From positions 1-64,000 of the forward strand of contig JASJDM010000017.1 of NCBI GenBank assembly GCA_030065125.1: a stretch of DNA of 64,000 nucleotides, read 5' to 3'. Positions 56,220 to 64,000 of this stretch are shown in pieces (positions within the stretch are counted from its first letter, which is position 1; each line of letters opens with the position of its first letter). A program made the position numbers and the translations under genes. The notes beneath the pieces were generated by a model, which worked only from the letters and a program-made list of their open reading frames with translations, had not been told where the DNA came from and searched no databases. Origin of the DNA: Lysobacterales bacterium. Its GTDB lineage: Bacteria > Pseudomonadota > Gammaproteobacteria > Xanthomonadales > SZUA-38.

Positions 56220-59200
56220 GTGAGTGAAGTCGGCAGCGGCTCAAGCCGTTGTGTGCGCGCCCGCCATGCGGGCCAGGTGAGGGGGGTCGTGGTTTCCACG
56301 GGCCGTTTAAGGAAAGCAGGCCAAGTGATCCTGAAGTCGCTGACCATGGCGACGCTGTTGTCGCTGGGTACCGCATGGTCCCAGCAGATCGACAGCTTCA
56401 CGGTGACATTTGATCCGAACACCGCAGATGACCTGGGTAATACACCCAACATCATCGCTGAATTCGATATGACCGACTCGTCCGGTGCGTCGGACCGGTC
56501 AGTGGACATGACGCTGACATTGAGCGGCGGCCTGGGATTTACCGGGGGGGCAACCACGAATCCGGGCGTGGGAGCGCTTATCGGCAATTCCTCGGGCTCC
56601 ACAACGCTGACCTGGGACAACATCGACCTGGATGCCGGCATGGACGGCACCTACACCCTGACCGTTCCCGTGACCATCGTGGGCAGCGGCCCCCTCGAGG
56701 CCACCGGCACCCTCAGCGGTGCCAACAATGTCACGGTCAACGACAGCTCCGGGTTCGCAAATTTCGACACCGCTGATCTCAGCCTCAGCCTCACCCGGGT
56801 TGGCAGCGGCGGAGTGACCGTCGGTGACGACGTCACGTTCCGGGTTGGCGTCAACAACGCCCGCAGCACCGGCAACGACGTGACCCGCAGTGCGGGCTCG
56901 GTTAACGTCACGGTCAACGTCCCCAGCGGCTACAGCTTCCGGAGCGACAGCGGTAACGAATGCTCCGTGGCCGACAATACGGGCACCGACGGCACCCTGC
57001 TGGTGGATTTTGGCACCGTGAGTTCGTCGGTGCTGGAGGACAACTGCCTCGTCGTGCTGAGGGCGCTGGCCTCGCCGGCCAGCTACCAGGTCACGGCGGC
57101 GGTCAGCGACAGCACTACCCCGGATTTCGATTCCATTCCCACCAACGCCTACGGCCTGGGGGAAGACGATGAGGCAACCCTGACGGTGACCCCCACCGCG
57201 GCGGACCTGGTGGTCTCCATCAGCCCCGACGACACCAGCCCCGAGGTCGGGGACTGCGTGGTTTTCACCACCTCGGTGCAGAACCTGGGCCCGGACGACG
57301 CGGACAACGTTGATATCGACATCACCGTACCGTCCGGTTTCAGCGTGTCCAACTGCGCGGCCGGTTCAGCGGGTATCAGCTTCGACAATCAGGACATCGC
57401 CAACGGCTCCACCGCGAATTTCCGGACCGAAGCCGTTTTGACCGCCGGCAACGGCGGCGCGGACACCACCGAGTTCCAGGTCACCGCAGCCATTACCGAC
57501 TCGGACACGGGCCTGATCAATACCGGCAACGACAGCGCCACCGCGGCCATCACCAATTTTGCCGACCTCAGTCTCAGCCTGGTACCGGACACCCTCACGC
57601 CGGTAGTGGGCGGCACCGAGACCATCGACGTCAATGTCAGCAACAACGGCAATCGCAATGCGCCCCAGGTAGCGGTCTGCATCGATATCCCGACCGGGCT
57701 GACCGTGACCGATTCCGGTGCCGCGTCCACCAGTGCCTCGGAGTGCGGTGGCGACCTGTTCTGGAACGTGGGGACCCTGGGCGCCACCGGGTCGGACAGC
57801 CTGACCATCACGGCCACCATCGATCCCACCGGCAGTTACGTGGTGTCCGCCGAGATTGTCGATCCCAACCCCGCCGGTGGCATCGCCCCGGACAGCGACT
57901 CGGTGGCCGAAAACGGCAGCACGACTGAAGACGATGACGACAGCTTCACCTACAACCCGGTGGAGGTCGCGGACCTCAGCCTGAACCTGAGCGTATCGGA
58001 TCCGTTGCCTGATATCGGCGAAAGCCCGACTTTCACCCTGGCGCTGAACAACGGGCCCCTGTCCGATGAACCCGGTCCCATCGTGGTCACCTACACGGTG
58101 CCCAATGGCTACAACTATGTGTCCTCCACCCCGGCCAGCGGCAGCATCAACGACAGCGGCGACCCGGTCATCGTGTGGACGGTCAGCGGGGGTCTGAATT
58201 CGGGCCAGTCAACCGCCATGACCCTGGTCGCCGAGGTCATCGCGGGCAGCGATTACCGCCACACGGCGGAAGTCACCTCAGCAGGGGCGCCGGACGCTGA
58301 CTCCACCCCCGGCAACGGCGTTGAAAGCGAAGATGACTTTGCCGCCATTACGGCGGCACCCACCGCAGCCGAGCTGGTGGTGACTCAGGAAACCGCTCCG
58401 GACCCGGGAGTCTCCGGAAGCCAATACACCTACTCGTTCCGCATCGCCAACAACGCTGCGGTCAACGCCACCGGGGTGCTGGTCAGCGACGTTTATCCCA
58501 CCTTCGACGGCATGAGCCTGCCCAGCGCCGGATTCAGCGGCGACGTGAGCTGGCAGTGTGAGGCCTTTGACGGTGCCTGCTGCAATTCCAACAGCGCCAA
58601 CTGCGGCACCACGCCCAATCCCACTTCGCCCCTGACTACGGCTTTGACCGGCGTGCCCATGGACCTGGCGCCGCTGAGCTCCGTGATCATCACCGTGAGC
58701 GGCGACCTGGATCCCAGGTCTTCCGGCACCCTGGCCAACAGCGTCACCGCCAGCGTGGCGCCCGGCAGCTTTGAACAGGACACCAGCGACAACACCAACA
58801 TCAACACCCTGACCGGTGTCGGCGTAAACCAGGAAGCTGACCTGTCCATCACCAAGATCTCGACCGGCACCACAGGAACCGGACCATTCACCATTGCCTA
58901 CGAGGTGCGGGTCAGCAACGGCGGACCCAGCTTCGCCGGTGGCGCCCTGGTCACCGACCTGTTCGACGAGTCGGACCCGGTGGACGGGGCCTTCTTCGAT
59001 CCATCCACCGTTGTCTGGAGCTGTGCCACCGACGGGGGGACGGCCCTCAGTATCTGCCCGGCGTCCGGAACCGGCGCCCTGAATGGTGTCCCGGTCTCAC
59101 TGGAGCCCGGGGCTTCCGCGGTGTTCATGATTTCCGTGGAGACACTGGTCACCAGCGGATCGGTCACCAACAGCGCCAGCGTGGCGGCGCCCGCGGGGGT

Positions 59201-62200
59201 CACCGACAACATCGGGTCCAACAACACGGCGACCGAGCGGGTGGTGCTCACCGGCGCCTCGGACCTGGAGATTTCCCAGCAGGGGCCGGCCATGGACGTG
59301 GTCGCCGGTACTGATCTGACCTACACGGTGCAGATCGTCAACAACGGGCCTGATTTCGCGCCGGCTGCCTCGGTCACCGACGTGTTGCCGTCCCAGGTGG
59401 TCAATGTCACCTGGGAATGCTCCGCGGTGACGCCGGTCCCCGGTGACCTGACCCTGGTGGAAGCGGAAACCCGGGCAGCGGACATGCAGCAGCCCGGCGG
59501 ATTTGCTTACAGCCCCAGCGGCGAGCACGTCTACGTGGCGTCCCAGGCCACCGATTCGCTGCTGGTATTCAGCCGGGTCACCATTCCGAGTTTCGACTTC
59601 GGTGAGATCAGTTTCCTGGAAGTTGAAGTCAATGGCGTTGACGACGGCGGCGATTTTGGACCGGCTGTGGCGGACATGGATCTGCCATTGAACGTGGCTG
59701 TCAGCCCCGATGGCCGCTACGTCTACGTGACGGCCGTCAACTCCGGCGCCATTGCCTGGTTCCAGCGCGATACCCTTACGGCCAGCGCGGATTACGGCCG
59801 CTTGACCTTCGCCGGCTCCATCAGCGATCCCAGCCTGGCCGGTGCGGTGGACCTGGTCATATCCGACGACGGCGAGCACGTCTATGCCACGGCCTCCAGC
59901 GCGGTGGTCTGGCTGACCCGTGATACCGGCAACGGCAACCTGTCCATGCCCACGGCGTATCCCCACGCGGCCGCCACCGGCGGCGCCGTCAGCCTGGCGT
60001 CAGCGGTGCGGTTGAGCCCCTCGGGTGAATTCGTGCTGGTATCCGCGGTCAACACCGAGTCCGAGAACACGGTGCGTGTGCTTTCACGGCAGACCGACAG
60101 CGGCGCTGTGGACTTTGGTGCGCTGACCCACCTGGACTACTACGATGGTGTCTCGGGCTCGGGTCTGCGAATTACCCCCAACGGCAATTTCGTTTACGTT
60201 GCCCGGCCCGCGGCCAACCTGATCACCCGGTACTCCCTGCAGGCTGACGGCACGTTGACCAACCCCAGCGATATCACCGCCGTGACGGCGGGCCTGGGTG
60301 CTGACGCACTGGACAACGTCACCTCCCTGGATATTTCACCCGATGGTGAGCACCTGGCGGCCGGCGCGCTGACCAGCGACCGTGTGAACTACCTGCGAAT
60401 CAATGCCGTCACCGGCGACCTGCTGCCCCAGGACGGCAGCCAGCTGGTGGACGGCGCCGGCGGCAATAACCTCATTGCCGACCCGACGTTTCTCGTTTTC
60501 AGTCCGGACGCCCGCCACCTGCTGGTCTCTTCCCAGGCGGACAACGCAATCAGCGTCTACGACCGGCGCGCGCCGGATCCGATCCTGACCTTCATCGAAT
60601 TCGAGAAAGACGGTCAGGCCGGGGAGATCGGGCAACCCGTGGTCACCGGCATGATCGGTCCCGCGGCCGTGGTGGTGAGCCCTGACGGCGATCACGTCTA
60701 CGCGGCATCGGTGGATGGCAATGGTTCGGTAGCGGCATTCAGCCGCAACGCGGCGGCCGGGATCACCGTGGATACCCGCGGGCAGAATCTGCGGTTCATT
60801 GAATCCTATACCGGCGGCACCGGCGGCGTTGAAGGGCTCAACGGCGTAGCCGACCTGACCTTTGATCCCACCGGAACCTACCTGTATGCCGCCAGCGAAG
60901 GCGACAACGCCGTTGCCCTGTTCCAGCGCGATTCCATGACCGGCACGCTGAGTTTCGTGGAGGCGGTGTTCGATGGATTCGGCGGTTTTGACGGGCTCTC
61001 CGGCGCGGCGGCGCTGGCGGTGGATCCGGACGGCAAATTCCTCTACGTCGCGGCGCGGTTCGAGGCAGCAGTAGGGGTCTTCGCCATCGGCGGCGACGGC
61101 AGGCTGAGCTTTGTCGAAAAAATCTCCAACTCCGATGCCGGAGTCTCCGGCCTGGAAGGGGCCTCCGCCGTGGTGGTGGCGCCGGATTCCGGGGCGGAAC
61201 CGGGCCACGTGATGGTGACGTCAGCCGTGGACAACAGTCTGGTAGTGTTTGCCCGGGACCGGGTCAGCGGCATGCTGAGCTTCCAGGAAGTCTACGGCAG
61301 CGGCGTGGGAGAGCGACCGCTGGACCTGGAAGTCAGCCCCAGCGGCAAGCACGTGTATACCGCTGCCGCCAACACCTCGTCGGTCAGCGTGTTCTCCCGC
61401 AACGACGACGAAACCGACCCGGACTTCGGCAGCCTGCAGTTCAGGGCGGTGTATATCGACGGACTCGACGGGGTTGACACACTGGGCGGTGCGCGCGCCA
61501 TTTCCATCAGCCCGGACGGCAAGCGGGCTTACGTGGTGGCGGAGACGGACCAGGCACTCAACGTGTTTTCGGTCAATTCCGAATCCAGCAGTTCCACGTT
61601 CGGCGAACTGACCTTCATCGAGGCCCGCATCGACAACCAGGAGGGCGTGGAAGGCCTGGACCAGACCTATGATGTGGCGGTCAGCGGGGACTCGCGAAAC
61701 GTCTACGCCGTGGGCCTGGATGACAATGCCGTGGCGGCCTTCCGACTGGGTGAAGGCTCACGCTGCCCCGCCGGCGGCAGCGGCAACCTCTCCGGTGTTT
61801 CCGTGGATATCGCTCCGGCCGGGGTGCTGACCTTCTTTATTTCCGGCACCGCCAAGTCGTCGGCCACCACCGGCAACCTGACCAACACGGCCACGGTGGC
61901 GGTTCCGGACGGTTTCGAGGATCCGGTGGAGTCCAGCATGGACGGCAACGCCGAATCGGAAAGCGCCACGGTGGTGACCGCGCTGGCGGCCGAGTCTGAC
62001 GTGTTCATCACCAAGACCGACAACCGCATTTCCAACATCGCGGGCGAAACCACCAGCTACACCCTGACCATCGGCAACCTTGGGCCCAGCGACGCCATCC
62101 ACGCGGCGCCCGGCAACGTACGGGTGTCCGACATTCTTGACGGCAGCGACACGCCCGGCGACATCAGTGATGACGATCGATTCGTCCTGGCGGAAACCTC

Positions 62201-64000
62201 CTGGGCCTGTACCGCCATCGGCTCCGGCAGTCTGTCGCTGATCGAGGTGGAGCAGGACATTGACGGCCTGCTGGGCGTGACCAGTGCCGCCGTGGCGCCA
62301 GCCTTTGGCACGGTTCAGGCGCACCTTTATGCCACCAGCGTGCTGGATGACTCGCTGATGGTGTTCGAGATCGACCCCAACACCGGTGGCCTGACCTTCC
62401 AGCAGCGCGTGCGCAACGGTGACACGGTGGGCAGCATGCAGGTCACCGGCCTGGCCGGCGCCCGCGACGTGGTGGTTACAGAAGACGGCCAGTTCATTTA
62501 CGTGGTCAGCCAGCTGGGCGACGCCATTTCGGTATTCCAGGCGTCGGACAACGCGGGTGCGGTCAGCCTGGCGCTGATTCAGGAGCTGGGCACCAGCACC
62601 ATCCCGGAAATGGATCAGCCCGTGTCAGTGTTGCTGGCCGGCAGCGAAGAGCAGGTGTACGTGGCCGCGTCCAAGGCCGATGCGGTGGTCCTGTTCAATC
62701 GCAATACCAGCAGCGGACTGCTGTCATTCCAGGCCAGCTACGTCAACGGCGGCCAGGGGATCAGCGGCCTGCAGGGCCCGGTTGACCTGGCCATCGCGGG
62801 CAACCAGCTGTATGCGGCTGCCACCAACAGCAGCAGCGTGGTGGTGTTTGACCGCAATCCCGGTACCGGCCAGCTGAGTTTCGATTCAGTCCTGGCTGAC
62901 GACGCCACGCTGCTGCTGGCGGCGCCGTCGGCAGTGTCCGCCAGCAGCGATGATCGATTCCTGTTCGTCGCCAGCTCGGGTGAAAACGCGGTGACCTCCT
63001 TCGAGCGTGACAGCATGAGCGGGGCATTGACTCCGGTGGACAGCATCCAGCAGGGCGTGGGTGACATCAGCCAGTTGTCAGGCCCGTCGGACCTGGTGGT
63101 AAGCGGCGACGACTTCCATGTCTACGTGGCTGCGGCCGGCTCCGGCGCCATCAATATCATCAGCCTGGGCAGCGACGGCGAATTGGTCCTCAACGGCGTC
63201 ATCAGCGACATCGGTGACAGCGGTGGGCTGGGCGGCGTGTCCGGCCTGGCGCTGAACGGTGATTCCCGGTTCCTTTACAGCCTGGCCGAGATCGACAACT
63301 CGGTAGCCGCATTCGAACGCATTGCTGACTCCAGCTGCCCGGTGAGCGGTTCCGGCAACATCGACGCGGTACCGGTGAACATTGCTGCTGGCGGTCAAAT
63401 TGTCTTCACCCTGGATACCCGGGTGGCGGCCAACGTCACCGGTACCCTGCGCAACAACGCCACCATAGCAGCCGACGTGGATGGCGATGGGGTCCAGTGC
63501 GGTGACCTGGATGACCCGGGTGACGACAACAACAACTGCGCCACCGACGTCAACGACCTTAACCCGGAGGCAGACCTGGTCATCACCAAGTCTGACCAAT
63601 TCATCGAGTTCGACGGTCTGGCCGGGGCCGACGCCGTAATTGCGTCCGCGGACGGAGAGTTTCTCTACGTGGCGGGCAACGGCGAGCAGTCCATCGCCAT
63701 ATTCCGGCGCAATACCGTTGCCCCGGGTGGTTTGGACGATCCGATTCTCGGCGAGCCGGTGTTTGACTCCTTCGTGCGCAATGGCATTGACGGTGTGTCC
63801 GGCCTGAACGGCGTGACCGACCTGGCCATCAGCGGCGATGGGCAAAACCTGTACGCCGTCGCCTCCCTTGACAGTGCCGTCACCGTGTTCGATCGCGATC
63901 CCGTCAGCGGCGAGCTGAGCATATCCCAGGATCTGCGCAACGACGGCACCATCTCGGGGCTCAGCGGGGCCAGCGCCATTGCCCTCAGCGCCGACGACCG
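56220..64000 (+). CDS. Giant exported protein with DUF11 repeats and inserted beta-propellers (3' end outside window)
   Basis: An open frame of more than 2,590 codons with no stop before the window ends. GTG at 56220 is chosen because GGGGAG lies six bases before it; this gives a long N-terminus (about 55 residues) ending in a hydrophobic signal LKSLTMATLLSLGTAWSQQ. A second GTG at 56325 would give a short signal peptide. Residues about 60-1060 are beta-sandwich repeats of the DUF11/CARDB type (ADLSLSLTRVG, ADLVVSISPDD, ADLSITKIS). From about 1075, lactonase-like propeller blades (SPDGRYVYVTA, SPDGDHVYAAS, DPDGKFLYVAA) alternate with DUF11 pieces. Acidic composition suits an extracellular calcium-binding surface protein. 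A role in adhesion or matrix is inferred only from architecture. Confidence 0.85.
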   Translation, partial: MSEVGSGSSRCVRARHAGQVRGVVVSTGRLRKAGQVILKSLTMATLLSLGTAWSQQIDSFTVTFDPNTADDLGNTPNIIAEFDMTDSSGASDRSVDMTLTLSGGLGFTGGATTNPGVGALIGNSSGSTTLTWDNIDLDAGMDGTYTLTVPVTIVGSGPLEATGTLSGANNVTVNDSSGFANFDTADLSLSLTRVGSGGVTVGDDVTFRVGVNNARSTGNDVTRSAGSVNVTVNVPSGYSFRSDSGNECSVADNTGTDGTLLVDFGTVSSSVLEDNCLVVLRALASPASYQVTAAVSDSTTPDFDSIPTNAYGLGEDDEATLTVTPTAADLVVSISPDDTSPEVGDCVVFTTSVQNLGPDDADNVDIDITVPSGFSVSNCAAGSAGISFDNQDIANGSTANFRTEAVLTAGNGGADTTEFQVTAAITDSDTGLINTGNDSATAAITNFADLSLSLVPDTLTPVVGGTETIDVNVSNNGNRNAPQVAVCIDIPTGLTVTDSGAASTSASECGGDLFWNVGTLGATGSDSLTITATIDPTGSYVVSAEIVDPNPAGGIAPDSDSVAENGSTTEDDDDSFTYNPVEVADLSLNLSVSDPLPDIGESPTFTLALNNGPLSDEPGPIVVTYTVPNGYNYVSSTPASGSINDSGDPVIVWTVSGGLNSGQSTAMTLVAEVIAGSDYRHTAEVTSAGAPDADSTPGNGVESEDDFAAITAAPTAAELVVTQETAPDPGVSGSQYTYSFRIANNAAVNATGVLVSDVYPTFDGMSLPSAGFSGDVSWQCEAFDGACCNSNSANCGTTPNPTSPLTTALTGVPMDLAPLSSVIITVSGDLDPRSSGTLANSVTASVAPGSFEQDTSDNTNINTLTGVGVNQEADLSITKISTGTTGTGPFTIAYEVRVSNGGPSFAGGALVTDLFDESDPVDGAFFDPSTVVWSCATDGGTALSICPASGTGALNGVPVSLEPGASAVFMISVETLVTSGSVTNSASVAAPAGVTDNIGSNNTATERVVLTGASDLEISQQGPAMDVVAGTDLTYTVQIVNNGPDFAPAASVTDVLPSQVVNVTWECSAVTPVPGDLTLVEAETRAADMQQPGGFAYSPSGEHVYVASQATDSLLVFSRVTIPSFDFGEISFLEVEVNGVDDGGDFGPAVADMDLPLNVAVSPDGRYVYVTAVNSGAIAWFQRDTLTASADYGRLTFAGSISDPSLAGAVDLVISDDGEHVYATASSAVVWLTRDTGNGNLSMPTAYPHAAATGGAVSLASAVRLSPSGEFVLVSAVNTESENTVRVLSRQTDSGAVDFGALTHLDYYDGVSGSGLRITPNGNFVYVARPAANLITRYSLQADGTLTNPSDITAVTAGLGADALDNVTSLDISPDGEHLAAGALTSDRVNYLRINAVTGDLLPQDGSQLVDGAGGNNLIADPTFLVFSPDARHLLVSSQADNAISVYDRRAPDPILTFIEFEKDGQAGEIGQPVVTGMIGPAAVVVSPDGDHVYAASVDGNGSVAAFSRNAAAGITVDTRGQNLRFIESYTGGTGGVEGLNGVADLTFDPTGTYLYAASEGDNAVALFQRDSMTGTLSFVEAVFDGFGGFDGLSGAAALAVDPDGKFLYVAARFEAAVGVFAIGGDGRLSFVEKISNSDAGVSGLEGASAVVVAPDSGAEPGHVMVTSAVDNSLVVFARDRVSGMLSFQEVYGSGVGERPLDLEVSPSGKHVYTAAANTSSVSVFSRNDDETDPDFGSLQFRAVYIDGLDGVDTLGGARAISISPDGKRAYVVAETDQALNVFSVNSESSSSTFGELTFIEARIDNQEGVEGLDQTYDVAVSGDSRNVYAVGLDDNAVAAFRLGEGSRCPAGGSGNLSGVSVDIAPAGVLTFFISGTAKSSATTGNLTNTATVAVPDGFEDPVESSMDGNAESESATVVTALAAESDVFITKTDNRISNIAGETTSYTLTIGNLGPSDAIHAAPGNVRVSDILDGSDTPGDISDDDRFVLAETSWACTAIGSGSLSLIEVEQDIDGLLGVTSAAVAPAFGTVQAHLYATSVLDDSLMVFEIDPNTGGLTFQQRVRNGDTVGSMQVTGLAGARDVVVTEDGQFIYVVSQLGDAISVFQASDNAGAVSLALIQELGTSTIPEMDQPVSVLLAGSEEQVYVAASKADAVVLFNRNTSSGLLSFQASYVNGGQGISGLQGPVDLAIAGNQLYAAATNSSSVVVFDRNPGTGQLSFDSVLADDATLLLAAPSAVSASSDDRFLFVASSGENAVTSFERDSMSGALTPVDSIQQGVGDISQLSGPSDLVVSGDDFHVYVAAAGSGAINIISLGSDGELVLNGVISDIGDSGGLGGVSGLALNGDSRFLYSLAEIDNSVAAFERIADSSCPVSGSGNIDAVPVNIAAGGQIVFTLDTRVAANVTGTLRNNATIAADVDGDGVQCGDLDDPGDDNNNCATDVNDLNPEADLVITKSDQFIEFDGLAGADAVIASADGEFLYVAGNGEQSIAIFRRNTVAPGGLDDPILGEPVFDSFVRNGIDGVSGLNGVTDLAISGDGQNLYAVASLDSAVTVFDRDPVSGELSISQDLRNDGTISGLSGASAIALSADD

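Noticed and set aside
56024..64000. Many minus-strand frames of 60-290 codons opposite the giant gene
   Set aside because: All lie antisense to one continuous plus-strand frame with repeated domains; they are expected by codon bias in GC-rich Thr/Ser/Asp-rich coding DNA.

Overview
The window is high-GC DNA from a proteobacterium, most likely a gammaproteobacterium. The reasoning is indirect: an aerobic [NiFe]-hydrogenase cluster with hup/hyp/hox gene content, a full-length Lhr helicase, a CIO-type bd oxidase with a GbsR/MarR-like regulator, many secreted proteins with Calx-beta, CSLREA and DUF11 domains, and a recurring FxxGFE motif of the kind I associate with Wenzhouxiangella and Xanthomonadales relatives. 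No rRNA, tRNA, CRISPR array or intact transposon was recognised.

Left part (1-28 kb): the tail of an acyl-CoA dehydrogenase; phosphoglucomutase; a three-gene cobalt-type nitrile hydratase or thiocyanate hydrolase whose beta chain is split in two; a secreted esterase with a duplicated C-terminal module; a DUF1838 protein; a Prx5 peroxiredoxin; a regulator plus cytochrome bd (CIO type) operon; a 26-codon MFS transporter remnant; small secreted proteins; a DNA repair operon of ATP-dependent ligase, Lhr and Nei; a GH43 xylosidase; a CSLREA/beta-helix protein; an HDOD protein; a di-haem cytochrome c; and phosphoglycolate phosphatase.

Centre (28.4-50.6 kb): a complete hydrogen-oxidation system, all on the + strand. 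A sigma54-type promoter with upstream CTTTCCACC repeats drives hyaA-hyaB-hupE-hyaC, which ends in an intrinsic terminator. After a striking palindromic array of eight small hairpins comes a nearly gap-free operon: hyaD-hupF-hupG-hupH-hupI-hupJ-hupK-hypABCDE-hypX-hoxA-hoxJ-hoxB-hoxC-hypF. HyaA has the six-cysteine pattern of oxygen-tolerant enzymes. HoxBC is a regulatory (H2-sensing) hydrogenase with Ile62 and Phe110 in HoxC and no C-terminal extension. HoxJ and HoxA would pass the signal to sigma54 RNA polymerase. The cluster therefore encodes sensor, activator, enzyme, nickel permease, all metal-centre assembly factors and an aerobic CO-ligand synthase (HypX).

Right part (50.6-64 kb): a DUF1330-like protein, a VOC protein, the DNA glycosylase AlkC and an S9 dipeptidyl peptidase in a minus-strand pair, a small membrane protein, a DUF3299 protein, and a giant secreted protein (more than 2,590 residues, open at the window edge). 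In that protein, beta-propellers appear to be inserted inside DUF11 beta-sandwich domains. The gene is preceded by an extended -10 promoter and a leader terminator.

The most unusual non-coding signal is the hairpin array at 32970-33166. The most unusual coding signal is the nested propeller-in-DUF11 architecture.
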